A stretch of 57,121 bases of DNA from Clostridia bacterium (lineage in GTDB: Bacteria; Bacillota; Clostridia; Oscillospirales; CAG-272). The notes under the pieces were generated by a model, which saw nothing but the letters and a program-made list of their open reading frames with translations, searched no databases and was not told the DNA's origin. The stretch is taken from positions 1 through 57,121 of the forward strand of contig JAGAMD010000014.1 in the NCBI GenBank assembly GCA_017624905.1. Direction: 5' to 3'. This document shows positions 16,068-25,093 of this stretch, one piece after another. The translations under genes were made by a program, and so were the position numbers. The number at the start of each line of letters is the position of its first letter. The first letter of the stretch is position 1.

Positions 16068-17372
16068 ATGTCATTTAATCCAAGGGAAGCAGCACTTAAT
16101 TCACTTGTAAAATGGGAGACTAGCGCTACATTTTCAAATCTTGAAATTAATACTGTTATTTCTCGTGCACAAGCACAAAAAAATGACATTGCTCTTTATA
16201 CACTTTTATTCCTTGGCGTTATTGAAAAGAAAATGCTACTTGATAGTGTGATTGAAAAATATTCACGCACTAATTTTCAAGAGCTTGATGTTCAAACAAA
16301 AAACGCCTTAAGGCTCGGAATATATCAACTTGCTTTTACCGACAAAATACCGGAGTACAGCGCTGTTAATGAAAGCGTAAATCTGGTTGGCAAAAAGACA
16401 AAAGGCTTTGTAAACGCTATTTTAAGAAGCTTCATAAGAGATAACAAGCATTTTTCCTTGCCCCAGGAGAAATGGCAAAGAATAAGTATAGAAAACTCTA
16501 TACCTATGGAGCTTTGTGAGGTTTTTATAGACTCATATGGTGAGGATATAGCAGAAAAAATCTGCAAGACCGTTCCACAAAAATCGCACACCTGCCTACG
16601 CATAAATACTTTAAAGGCAGACGGCGAGAAAATAGCAGAAAGAATTAAAATTATGGGATACGTGGCTGAAAAATCACAAATTGCCCGTGATATTATAAAA
16701 ACAGATGCTCCGATTTCCGCAATAAAGGAGCTTGTCGATAATGGTGACGTCTTTGTTCAAGACGAGTCCTCTCGCATTGCCTCAATGGTTGTGGGAGCAC
16801 AGCCAAACGAGAAAATACTAGATTCGTGTGCTTGTCCGGGTGGCAAGAGCTTTAGCATTGCTATTGATATGCAGAATATGGGAGAGCTATATTCCTGTGA
16901 CTTGCACGAAAATAAGCTTGGCTTGATTGACAAGGGTGCAAAAAAGCTATCTATCGATATAATTAAGACCAGTGTACAAAATGCAAAGGAGCATCTTTCA
17001 AATTGTGATGAGAAGTTTGATAGAGTTCTTTGCGATGTTCCTTGCTCGGGACTTGGAATTATCTTTAAAAAGCCGGACATCAAATATAAGCCAATAGAAA
17101 GCATAAATGCATTACCAAGCATTCAGTACGATATTTTGACCAATTGTGCGAAATATGTCAAAAAAGGTGGAACATTGGTTTATTCTACCTGTACCTTGAA
17201 CGCACAAGAAAACGAAAAAAATATAGAAAAATTCCTAAGCGAAAACAAGGATTTTGAGCCTTGTGACTTTGAAATAGGAGAAATAAAATCGACAAAAGGA
17301 GGCTACACCTTCTTCCCACACATAAATGCAACAGACGGCTTTTTTGTGGCAAGAATGAAAAAGAAAATATGA
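16068..17372 (+). CDS. rsmB: 16S rRNA (cytosine-967-C5) methyltransferase
   Basis: 434 residues. N-terminal NusB-like RNA-binding domain (about 1-130), then a Rossmann methyltransferase. SAM-binding DSCACPGGKSF near residue 250 and the catalytic double-cysteine region: CDVPCSGLG near 325 and YSTCTLNAQENE near 372, the second cysteine being the family nucleophile. A GGAAAGGAG ribosome site precedes the ATG. Its TGA overlaps the rlmN start. The frequent zinc-protease gene between fmt and rsmB is absent. Confidence 0.95.
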   Translation: MSFNPREAALNSLVKWETSATFSNLEINTVISRAQAQKNDIALYTLLFLGVIEKKMLLDSVIEKYSRTNFQELDVQTKNALRLGIYQLAFTDKIPEYSAVNESVNLVGKKTKGFVNAILRSFIRDNKHFSLPQEKWQRISIENSIPMELCEVFIDSYGEDIAEKICKTVPQKSHTCLRINTLKADGEKIAERIKIMGYVAEKSQIARDIIKTDAPISAIKELVDNGDVFVQDESSRIASMVVGAQPNEKILDSCACPGGKSFSIAIDMQNMGELYSCDLHENKLGLIDKGAKKLSIDIIKTSVQNAKEHLSNCDEKFDRVLCDVPCSGLGIIFKKPDIKYKPIESINALPSIQYDILTNCAKYVKKGGTLVYSTCTLNAQENEKNIEKFLSENKDFEPCDFEIGEIKSTKGGYTFFPHINATDGFFVARMKKKI

Positions 17373-18418
17373 ATAGCATCCTTGAAAAAATCGATATTTT
17401 GTCCTTAAGCTACGAGGAGCTTGAATCAAAGATTATAGAAATGGGCGAACCAAAATTTCGTGCAAAGCAAATCTTTGGTTGGATAAACAAGGGCATGTGG
17501 GACGATGAAATGAAAAATATCCCACTTAGCTTACGCAATAAGCTGAACGAGGTATTTTTCTTCGCACTACCTAAAATTGAAAGAAAGCTAGTGTCAAAAA
17601 TAGATGGCACAATCAAATATCTTTTTAAGCTACACGACGGTGAATTTATAGAATCTGTATTTATGAAATATGAGCATGGAAACACGCTCTGCATTTCTTC
17701 ACAGGTCGGCTGTCGTATGGGCTGTAAATTTTGTGCTTCAACCTTACTTGGCAGAGTGAGAAACCTACATCCATCAGAGATGCTGGGTCAAATCATCTCA
17801 GCCGAAAAGGACACAGGTGAGCGCATATCAAATGTTGTTATGATGGGCATAGGTGAGCCTCTTGATAACTACGACAATACAATTAAATTCTTGCGTTTGG
17901 TCAGCTCTGTAAATGGTCTTAATATAGGTCTACGCCATATATCAGTTTCAACCTGTGGCTTAGTGGACAGAATAAACGACCTTGCAAACGAGGGACTGCC
18001 AATTACTCTCTCGATTTCATTACACGCATATGATAACGACACAAGAAGTCAAATTATGCCGATAAATAACAAATATTCGATTGAACAGCTACTTTGTGCG
18101 TGTCAAAAATATTTTGAAAAAACCTCTAGACGTATCTCGTTTGAATACACATTAATAGCAGGAAAAAACGATACTGAAGAAGGGGCGCAAAGCCTAGCTA
18201 AAATACTTAAAAAATATATACATTCACCTTGTCATGTCAACCTAATACCATTAAACGAGGTTAAGGAAACAGGACTAGGTACATCTAAAAACGTAACTAA
18301 TTTCAAAAATAAACTATTGTCTTTAGGCATAAATGCAACTGTAAGGCGTAAGCTCGGTGCAGATATAAATGCGTCGTGTGGTCAGCTTAGAAGACAAGCA
18401 AAGGAGGAAACTATATGA
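17369..18418 (+). CDS. rlmN: 23S rRNA/tRNA adenine-C2 methyltransferase (radical SAM)
   Basis: 349 residues. Methylates A2503 of 23S rRNA and A37 of some tRNAs. The radical-SAM cluster CRMGCKFC (CxxxCxxC) is at about 114-121, preceded by CISSQVG. MMGIGEPLDNYD binds SAM, and the conserved C-terminal Cys that forms the methyl-transfer intermediate is in the NASCGQLR end. Overlaps rsmB and the phosphatase by four bases each, so the three are coupled. Confidence 0.97.
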   Translation: MNSILEKIDILSLSYEELESKIIEMGEPKFRAKQIFGWINKGMWDDEMKNIPLSLRNKLNEVFFFALPKIERKLVSKIDGTIKYLFKLHDGEFIESVFMKYEHGNTLCISSQVGCRMGCKFCASTLLGRVRNLHPSEMLGQIISAEKDTGERISNVVMMGIGEPLDNYDNTIKFLRLVSSVNGLNIGLRHISVSTCGLVDRINDLANEGLPITLSISLHAYDNDTRSQIMPINNKYSIEQLLCACQKYFEKTSRRISFEYTLIAGKNDTEEGAQSLAKILKKYIHSPCHVNLIPLNEVKETGLGTSKNVTNFKNKLLSLGINATVRRKLGADINASCGQLRRQAKEETI

Positions 18419-19191
18419 TTTGTTCTGCTAACACAAATGTAGGTATGAAGCGAAGCACAAACCAAGACAATTTTATGCTACGTAAATATACCGAAAAGAC
18501 TACTCTTTGCGTTGTGTGTGACGGAATGGGCGGTGTAAAAGGCGGAGAAGAGGCATCTAAAATAGCTGCCGAGGCATTCGTTCGCACTGTCGATCAATTC
18601 ATCATTCCGTGTCTTAAAAACAGGGACAAGCAGGTTAGCACAAGCGATATAAAAAGAGCTTTAGCAAGAGGCGTTGACATAGCAAATGAAAAGGTTTATC
18701 TCCGTGCAAAGCAGAGCCAAGACCACAAGGGCATGGGTACAACACTTGTAGGAGCTCTAATTATTGATAAGGTGGTTTTTGCAATTAATGTAGGAGATAG
18801 CCGTCTTTATTCTATGAAGGGTAGCACTATCAGACAAATTTCAAAGGATCACTCATATGTTCAGTATCTAATTGATATGGGACAAATGACAAGGGAGGAA
18901 GCTGAGCATTCCTCACAAAAAAATATAATCACAAGGGCAGTTGGCACAGACATTCACGTTGAAGGCGACATCTATATGAATAAGCTTGAGGAGGGTAGCT
19001 ATTTGCTATTTTGCTCCGATGGCTTAACTAATATGGTAGACGATGCAACAATTTGTGACATCGTTTCTAACGAGCGCGATTCCTCTAAGCTTGACCAAGT
19101 AGGTCTTGATTTAAAGGTAAGACGTTTGATTGACACAGCCAACCAAAATGGTGGACACGACAACATAACTGCAATTTTAGTAAGAATATAG
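18415..19191 (+). CDS. stp: PP2C-type Ser/Thr protein phosphatase
   Basis: 258 residues, cytoplasmic. Reverses phosphorylation by the kinase encoded next. Metal-binding aspartates in VCDGMGGVKGGEEAS (about 36-50), GDSRLYSM (about 127), LLFCSDGLTNM (about 200) and GGHDNITAI near the end, the complete PPM motif set. The N-terminus has the typical GMKRSTNQDNF. Overlaps rlmN by four bases and is 13 bases upstream of the kinase gene. Confidence 0.97.
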   Translation: MICSANTNVGMKRSTNQDNFMLRKYTEKTTLCVVCDGMGGVKGGEEASKIAAEAFVRTVDQFIIPCLKNRDKQVSTSDIKRALARGVDIANEKVYLRAKQSQDHKGMGTTLVGALIIDKVVFAINVGDSRLYSMKGSTIRQISKDHSYVQYLIDMGQMTREEAEHSSQKNIITRAVGTDIHVEGDIYMNKLEEGSYLLFCSDGLTNMVDDATICDIVSNERDSSKLDQVGLDLKVRRLIDTANQNGGHDNITAILVRI

Positions 19192-19204
19192 GAGGGGAAA
19201 GTCA

Positions 19205-20173
19205 ATGCGAAACGATACGTACGAAAAATATAAGCAATATGAGAACAATATACTTGACAACAGATATATCATTGACAAGCTCATCGGTGTTGGCGGAATG
19301 GCAGTTGTGTTTAGAGCTAGAGACACATACTTAAATAATATGACCGTTGCAATAAAAATTCTAAAGGATGATGTTGCAACTGATGAAACAGTAGTAAAAA
19401 GATTTAAAATTGAATCAAAAGCCGAGGGAATGCTTAAGCATAACAATATAGTTTCCGTGCACGATGTTTCCACAAAAGGAAAAATCAAATATATGGTAAT
19501 GGAATTCTTGTTCGGCTTAACTTTAAAAAGCTATTTAACCGCAAGAGGAGAGCCACTTAGATTTGAGGAGATAGTTAGCTACTCTGCACAAATTCTAAGG
19601 GCACTTTCCGAGGCGCACAGAAAAAATATCATTCACCGTGATATCAAGCCACAAAACATAATGCTCCTTGAAAACGGACGTGTAAAGGTGATGGACTTTG
19701 GTATTGCAAAATTACCGGATGCAGAAACAATAACAGTTACCGACAAGGCGGTTGGAACGGTTTATTATATGAGTCCGGAACAAGCAAGTGGCAAGAAAAA
19801 CATCGACACAAGAAGCGACCTTTATTCGTTAGGTGCTGTGATGTATGAGCTTGCAACAGGACAAACTCCTTTTAGAGGAGAAACACCACTTCAGGTACTC
19901 CTTAAGCATATGCAGGAGGAGGTTGTTCCGCCAAGACAAATCAATCCATCAATTCCTGTGGGACTTGAGCAAATTATTCTTTGTGCTATGAGCAAGGATC
20001 CGGCTGCCAGATTCCAAACAGCCGATGAAATGCTAGGCTATGTAAAACAGCTCCAAGCAAACAAAAAGGTTAAGTTTGACGAGCTACCATCAAATTCCGC
20101 ATTTAAGAATTTTATGGGCAGACTAAAAAGAATTTTCACAGAAAAGAAAGAAAAGAAGAAAAAGGATAAATGA
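19205..20173 (+). CDS. prkC: PrkC-like Ser/Thr kinase lacking TM and PASTA domains
   Basis: 322 residues; usual PrkC/Stk proteins are about 550-700. The Hanks-type kinase domain fills residues 20-280: GVGGMAVVFRARD glycine loop, VAIKIL lysine, HRDIKPQNIML catalytic loop, MDFGIAKL, and SPEQASGKK before the APE-equivalent helix. After it come only about 45 residues ending in a basic run (KKEKKKKDK). No hydrophobic helix and no extracellular PASTA repeats exist, and the stop overlaps rsgA directly, so this is not a sequencing break. It should be a soluble kinase that cannot sense muropeptides itself. Confidence 0.9.
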   Translation: MRNDTYEKYKQYENNILDNRYIIDKLIGVGGMAVVFRARDTYLNNMTVAIKILKDDVATDETVVKRFKIESKAEGMLKHNNIVSVHDVSTKGKIKYMVMEFLFGLTLKSYLTARGEPLRFEEIVSYSAQILRALSEAHRKNIIHRDIKPQNIMLLENGRVKVMDFGIAKLPDAETITVTDKAVGTVYYMSPEQASGKKNIDTRSDLYSLGAVMYELATGQTPFRGETPLQVLLKHMQEEVVPPRQINPSIPVGLEQIILCAMSKDPAARFQTADEMLGYVKQLQANKKVKFDELPSNSAFKNFMGRLKRIFTEKKEKKKKDK

Positions 20174-21102
20174 TTTTAGGAACAGTTATAAAGGGAGTCG
20201 GCGGACTATATACAGTCCGCCGCGACTCGGAATATAATGGTGAAAAATACATAAATGTCAGAGGACGTGGCTCGTTTAGACACGAAAAAATCGTTCTTTT
20301 GGCAGGAGACAGAGTGGAGCTTGAGCCGTTATCTCAAGGAGAATTTTTTTGCAAGAAAATCCTTGATAGAAAGAATTCACTAATAAGACCGCCGCTTGCC
20401 AATCTCGACTATATCTTTGTTGTTATTTCAACAAAAAAGCCGACTCCGTCCCTTTTCATTGTAGACAAGCTCATTTCAATAGCTGAATATAATAAAATTG
20501 AACCGATTATTATAATCTCAAAATCAGACCTTGACAACGAGTATGGTGAAGAGATTTATAATATTTACAAAAAAAGCGGCTTTGATGTTTTTGTTACCTC
20601 CTCAGAAAAGCAAGAGGGCATCGATAACCTACTTGCGTATTTAAAGAAAATAACAGAAAACAGTGAGCCGATATGTGCGTTTGCAGGTGCTTCAGGTGCC
20701 GGCAAAAGCACACTAATGAACACCTTGTTCCCAACACTTGCTCTTCAAACAGGCAACATAAGTGAGAAGATAGAGAGAGGTAAGAATACCACTCGCCATA
20801 CAGAGCTGTTTCCACTTAGCGACCTTTTAGGCAAGGAATATAACGGCTATTTAGCAGACACACCGGGATTTTCACTGCTTGACTTTGAACGCTTTGACTT
20901 TTTCTCCCTTGAGGACTTGTTTGACACATTTAGAGACTTTAAGGATTCAGTTGGAAAGTGCAAGTATACAAAATGCACTCATACAAAGGAAGATGGATGC
21001 GATGTTGTAAACCGTGTGAAAAACGGTGAAATTGAGAAATCAAGACACGAAAGCTATATTGAGCTGTTTACAACCTTGAAGAACAAGCCAAGGTGGAAAT
21101 AA
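20170..21102 (+). CDS. rsgA: Ribosome small-subunit assembly GTPase RsgA
   Basis: 310 residues, circularly permuted GTPase of 30S maturation. OB-fold at about 1-75; then G4 IISKSDLD (about 117), G1 GASGAGKSTLMN (about 174), G2-like GKNTTRHTEL, G3 DTPGFSLLD (about 225). The C-terminal zinc site is CKYTKCTHTKEDGC (about 258). Starts in an ATGA overlap with the kinase. In Bacillus the next genes are rpe, thiN and spoVM; here a PHP gene follows and spoVM sits 2.5 kb away on the other strand. Confidence 0.96.
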   Translation: MILGTVIKGVGGLYTVRRDSEYNGEKYINVRGRGSFRHEKIVLLAGDRVELEPLSQGEFFCKKILDRKNSLIRPPLANLDYIFVVISTKKPTPSLFIVDKLISIAEYNKIEPIIIISKSDLDNEYGEEIYNIYKKSGFDVFVTSSEKQEGIDNLLAYLKKITENSEPICAFAGASGAGKSTLMNTLFPTLALQTGNISEKIERGKNTTRHTELFPLSDLLGKEYNGYLADTPGFSLLDFERFDFFSLEDLFDTFRDFKDSVGKCKYTKCTHTKEDGCDVVNRVKNGEIEKSRHESYIELFTTLKNKPRWK

Positions 21103-21143
21103 TCCACCCTGTGTATAATTTTAGCAAAAAAGAAGGCGATAAT

Positions 21144-21806
21144 ATGTTTAAAACAGAGCTACATTGTCACTCAAAAAGTGTTAGTGAGTGTGCAAGAGTA
21201 TCAAATGAGGAAATTGTAAATAAATATACCGAGGCCGGCTATACCACTCTAGTCCTTTCCAATCACTTCAATCAAGGCACTCAAGCATTTCATAAGTGCG
21301 AAAGCTATCAGGACTTTGTAACTGTATATTTAAATGGTTATAAGGACTTAAAAAGCGATGCTGAGGGAAAGCTGACAATATTGCTCGGTATGGAATTAAG
21401 ATTTACTCAAAACCTAAACGACTACCTTGTTTTTGGTATAACCGAGGAGTTTTTAAGGTCGCACGATGAGCTTTATCTTATGAATCCCGAAAGCTTTAGC
21501 AAGTTGGCAAGAGAAAACGGACTTTTGTTTGTTCAGGCTCACCCGTTTAGAAATTCTATGACGGTTGTACAACCGCATTTACTTGACGGAGTTGAGGTTT
21601 TCAACGGCCATATGGGACACGATTCAAGAAATGAAATTGCTGATATGTGGGCAGATAAATATAACTTGATTAAAACCTCAGGTACTGATTTTCATTATAA
21701 TGACGTACCGGCAAACGCAGGTATTATAACCGATTTTGAAATTAAGGATGTAAACGCCTTGGTTGAAACTTTAAAAAGCGGAAAATATGAGCTTATAAGA
21801 GGGTAG
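21144..21806 (+). CDS. PHP-domain metal-dependent phosphoesterase
   Basis: 220 residues from the ATG at 21144, preceded by AGAAGGCGATAAT; an in-frame ATG at 21093 lies inside rsgA and is less likely. Metal-binding motifs of the PHP superfamily are visible: ELHCHSKSVSECAR at the start, LSNHFNQ, VQAHPFRN near 140, and SGTDFHY near 188. Such stand-alone PHP proteins hydrolyse small phosphoesters; the substrate is not deducible. Eight bases separate it from the GH36 gene. Confidence 0.88.
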   Translation: MFKTELHCHSKSVSECARVSNEEIVNKYTEAGYTTLVLSNHFNQGTQAFHKCESYQDFVTVYLNGYKDLKSDAEGKLTILLGMELRFTQNLNDYLVFGITEEFLRSHDELYLMNPESFSKLARENGLLFVQAHPFRNSMTVVQPHLLDGVEVFNGHMGHDSRNEIADMWADKYNLIKTSGTDFHYNDVPANAGIITDFEIKDVNALVETLKSGKYELIRG

Positions 21807-21813
21807 AGCTTTT

Positions 21814-23550
21814 ATGAAAACATTTAATTTTGAAGGAATATCATTCAAAACGGAAACACATAATTCACTTTTGGATGAGCAAATTATAGAGCTATCAAGA
21901 GGAAAAATCAGTGAATATAAGCTGAAGCTTGTATTTGGTGGTGACGAGCTACCAACCGAATACAAAATCACTTGGACACTTGATCAAATTGATACAATGG
22001 GCTTTTGGTCGCCATCACATCATTTTGTATCTAATATCGCACCGGATTGGTGCAAGGCTGAGTGTGCAAGCAAGCTAACCTCCGGTATGCCCGTTGCATC
22101 CTTGTATAACTACGACAACGAAAACAGACTAACAATCTCGGTTTCAGATCCCAAAACACCTATCAAAATAAAGGCAGGTGTAGTTGAGGAAACAGGAGAG
22201 ATAGAATACGATATTATATTCTTCTGTGAAAAGGTTTCAAAAATGGACGAGTACGAGGCGATTATTCGCTTGGATACAAGAAAAATCCCATTTTATGAAG
22301 CAGTAGCTACAACTAAAAAATGGTGGCAGCAGCTTGGCTATATGGTAGCACATAAGCCGGAGTATGCAAGTGCACCACTATATTCAGCTTGGTATAGCTT
22401 CCATCAAAGAACTATTCCAAACGAGATAGTAGCTCAGTGCAAAATTGCGAAGGAATATGGTATGGACACCTTGATAGTTGATGACGGATGGCAAACTGAT
22501 GACAACTCTCGAGGATACGGCTATTGCGGAGACTGGGAGGTTTGTCAAGCTAAAATTCCAAATATGAAGGATTTTGTTGATAGGATTCACGACCTTGATA
22601 TGAAGTTTATGATTTGGTTTAGTGTTCCGTTTGTTGGATACTATAGCAAAAACTATGATAGATTTAAGGGCAAGTTCCTACACGACAGAAAAAATCAAAA
22701 CGCTAAGGTTCTCGACCCACGATTTAAGGATGTAAGAGAATTTATAGTTGGTAAGTATGTTGATTTCGTAAACAAGTACGGAATAGACGGCTTGAAGCTT
22801 GACTTTATAGATAGCTTCTATCTTGGAGAGGAATCATCAACTGAATACGATAAAATGGATACCGTTTCCGTTGAGGATGCTGTAGAGATGCTCCTTAGTG
22901 AGATAAGCGAAAGACTGAAGGCTATTAATCCGGACTTCCTAATAGAATTCAGACAGTCGTATGTAGGACCTGTAATAAGTCAATATGGAAATATGCTAAG
23001 AGTAACTGATTGCCCTAACGATCCACTTATGAATCGTGTACACTCACTTAACTTGCGTATCTGTCAAGATGGCATTATTCATAGCGATATGATGATGTGG
23101 AATAAGGATGAAACAGATGAGGCAGTTGCATATCAGTTGATTTCCACACTGTTCTCTGTACCGCAAATATCAATTCTCTTTGAGAATATAACAGACAATC
23201 ACAAAAAAATACTTAAGAATTACATAAGCTTTTGGCGTGAGCATAAGGACACTATTTTGAATGGTGAAATGAAATTTGCCGATGTACACGCAAACTACTC
23301 CAAGGCTAAAAGCACAAAAAATGGTGAAACAATATCGGTTTTATTCCAAAGCATTGTAGAAACAGTAGACAGCGATAAAACAAGCTATATTTTCAACCTA
23401 TCGGGCAAGGATTATATCTATCTTGAGCTTGATAAATCGCTTACATATCAAGCTTTTGATATGTATGGCAATTTAAGTCAAGAGGGTACATTAAATAGTG
23501 GCGTATCTAAAATTACGCTTGGAAAGTGCTCAATGATTAAAATCAATTAA
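21814..23550 (+). CDS. Alpha-galactosidase-like glycoside hydrolase (GH36 type)
   Basis: 578 residues, no signal peptide, so cytoplasmic. N-terminal beta-sandwich (about 1-165), TIM barrel (about 180-490) and a small C-terminal domain. Barrel motifs of the GH36/GH-D clan: TLIVDDGWQTDD near 222-233, GLKLDFIDS with the predicted nucleophile D330, and RVTDCPNDP with D399 as likely acid/base. Substrate is probably an alpha-galactoside or related sugar imported as an oligosaccharide. It is shorter than the typical 700-residue GH36 enzymes. It is last in the operon before two terminators. Confidence 0.85.
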   Translation: MKTFNFEGISFKTETHNSLLDEQIIELSRGKISEYKLKLVFGGDELPTEYKITWTLDQIDTMGFWSPSHHFVSNIAPDWCKAECASKLTSGMPVASLYNYDNENRLTISVSDPKTPIKIKAGVVEETGEIEYDIIFFCEKVSKMDEYEAIIRLDTRKIPFYEAVATTKKWWQQLGYMVAHKPEYASAPLYSAWYSFHQRTIPNEIVAQCKIAKEYGMDTLIVDDGWQTDDNSRGYGYCGDWEVCQAKIPNMKDFVDRIHDLDMKFMIWFSVPFVGYYSKNYDRFKGKFLHDRKNQNAKVLDPRFKDVREFIVGKYVDFVNKYGIDGLKLDFIDSFYLGEESSTEYDKMDTVSVEDAVEMLLSEISERLKAINPDFLIEFRQSYVGPVISQYGNMLRVTDCPNDPLMNRVHSLNLRICQDGIIHSDMMMWNKDETDEAVAYQLISTLFSVPQISILFENITDNHKKILKNYISFWREHKDTILNGEMKFADVHANYSKAKSTKNGETISVLFQSIVETVDSDKTSYIFNLSGKDYIYLELDKSLTYQAFDMYGNLSQEGTLNSGVSKITLGKCSMIKIN

Positions 23551-23553
23551 ATA

Positions 23554-23590
23554 AAAAAAGGAACAGCACAAGCTGTCCCTTTTTTTAAAA
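23554..23590 (+). terminator. Terminator after the GH36 gene
   Basis: GGAACAGC at 23560-23567 (after an A-run) pairs with GCTGTCCC ending at 23579 around ACAA, followed by a T-run. Confidence 0.88.
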
Positions 23591-23592
23591 GT

Positions 23593-23619
23593 AAAAAGAG
23601 GTGAAAAACACCTCTTTTT
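23593..23619. terminator. Bidirectional terminator before spoVM
   Basis: AAAAAGAGGTG at 23593-23603 pairs perfectly with CACCTCTTTTT at 23609-23619. It backs up the plus-strand terminator and ends the minus-strand spoVM transcript. Confidence 0.88.
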
Positions 23620-23634
23620 TATCACTCAAAGTGA

Positions 23635-23709
23635 TTAGCTATTAATTTTAAATATTTTCTTTAAAAACGGAACGAAAAACTTTGGTGATTTAAAAACAAC
23701 AATTTTCAT
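23635..23709 (-). CDS. spoVM: SpoVM-like small amphipathic sporulation peptide
   Basis: A 24-residue open frame on the minus strand that begins MKIVVFKSPKFF and ends KKIFKINS. SpoVM of Bacillus (26 residues) and its clostridial relatives share the start MKxxxxKxPKF and a basic amphipathic helix; the peptide recognises the convex forespore membrane and anchors SpoIVA for coat assembly. The start has a strong ribosome site (GGAAGGGAG, seven bases before the ATG), which is unusual for a chance frame. Context agrees: in Bacillus spoVM lies just after prkC-rsgA-rpe-thiN. It lies 53 bases downstream of pdp on the same strand. Confidence 0.85.
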   Translation of the reverse strand: MKIVVFKSPKFFVPFLKKIFKINS

Positions 23710-23762
23710 ATTTGTTTCTCCCTTCCTTTTATTACTATAATATGAAAGGGCAGAGCAGTTTG

Positions 23763-25064
23763 CTATTTTATTATTTCATATATTAAGGCTTTCTTTTCAG
23801 GCTCGTTTTCACTTAGAGAAATAGCCTCGGTAAATATTTTACTTGCATCATCAAATAAGCTTTCATTTGAGGCATACATAGTAGCAATTACCTCGCCACG
23901 CTTAATATAGTCGCCGTAGCTCTTATTTAAAATGATACCGGCTAAATGATCTATTTTGTCCTCTTTTCTTACTCGACCGGCACCGAGAGACATTGACGCA
24001 ACACCGATTTTTTGTGCATCAAGTGAAGAAATGTAGCCATCACTCTCAGAGATGATTTCCCTTTTGAATTTAGCACTCAAAAGCTTACTTGATGGCTGAA
24101 TTTTAGACACGTCCCCGCCTTGCTTTTCTATCCACTCGTAAAATTTAGCTAGTGCCTTGCCACTCAAAATAGCATCGATTACACGTGCTTTAGCCTCGTT
24201 ATAATCAATATTCAAGCAGGAAGATACCATTGAGGAGCTAACAGTTAAGCAAAGCTGATATAAATTGTACTCGCCTCTGCCTGATAATACCTCTATTGCC
24301 TCCCATAGCTCGACACTATTACCAACAGCATAGCCAAGAGGCACGTTCATATCACTGATAACACAAGTAACACGTCTGTCAAAGCTCTTGCCGATTTTAA
24401 TCATCGCCTGTGCAAGAGCTTTTGCACCCTCGACAGTTTTCATAAAAGCACCGGAGCCAACCTTTACATCAAGAACAATTGATTTAGAGCCTGATGCAAT
24501 TTTCTTTGACATGATGCTTGAGGCAATCAAAGGGATTGATTCAATGGTTGCAGTTACATCGCGTAGAGCATATAGCTTTTTATCGGCAGGAACCAGGTTC
24601 GCACTTTGTCCAACTACTACAAGTCCCGCCTCCCTTGCCATATCTAAAAACTCATTTGGCTCAAGCTCGGTTTTAAAGCCGTCAATTGATTCCAGCTTGT
24701 CAACTGTGCCACCGGTAAAGCCAAGACCTCTGCCAGACATTTTTGCGACAGTACAACCAAGACTTGCAACAATAGGGGCAACTATCAAGGTGGTTTTATC
24801 GCCTATTCCACCGGTGCTATGCTTGTCAACAGTGTGTTCACCAAGGCACGAAAGGTCAAGCACCTCGCCGGACTCTATCATAGCTCTTGTTAAATCGCTC
24901 GTTTCTTCCTCATCCATTGAATTTATGCAAATAGCCATCAAAAGAGAGGCAACCTGATAGTCTGCTGTTTCGTTTTTCATATAAGATGAAATAACGAACT
25001 CTATTTCTGCACGGCTGAGCTTTAAGCCGTGTCGCTTTTTGTCGATAATATCGTAAATTCTCAT
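23763..25064 (-). CDS. pdp: Pyrimidine-nucleoside phosphorylase
   Basis: 433 residues. Cleaves thymidine/uridine/deoxyuridine with phosphate to base and (deoxy)ribose 1-phosphate. The signature KMSGRGLGFTGGTVDKLE is at about 107-124 and the phosphate/sugar site KHSTGGIGDKTT at about 81-92. Length is standard for the family. GTGAGG precedes the ATG. Last large gene of the deo operon; its product ribose 1-phosphate feeds DeoB. Confidence 0.96.
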   Translation of the reverse strand: MRIYDIIDKKRHGLKLSRAEIEFVISSYMKNETADYQVASLLMAICINSMDEEETSDLTRAMIESGEVLDLSCLGEHTVDKHSTGGIGDKTTLIVAPIVASLGCTVAKMSGRGLGFTGGTVDKLESIDGFKTELEPNEFLDMAREAGLVVVGQSANLVPADKKLYALRDVTATIESIPLIASSIMSKKIASGSKSIVLDVKVGSGAFMKTVEGAKALAQAMIKIGKSFDRRVTCVISDMNVPLGYAVGNSVELWEAIEVLSGRGEYNLYQLCLTVSSSMVSSCLNIDYNEAKARVIDAILSGKALAKFYEWIEKQGGDVSKIQPSSKLLSAKFKREIISESDGYISSLDAQKIGVASMSLGAGRVRKEDKIDHLAGIILNKSYGDYIKRGEVIATMYASNESLFDDASKIFTEAISLSENEPEKKALIYEIIK

Positions 25065-25093
25065 AAAAACCTCACCACGTGGATGATTTTTAA

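Noticed and set aside
24388-24957. Long open frame of 189 codons antisense to pdp
   Set aside because: It mirrors the codons of a clearly conserved enzyme and has no ribosome site; similar antisense frames in rpsD, fmt and asd are dismissed for the same reason.
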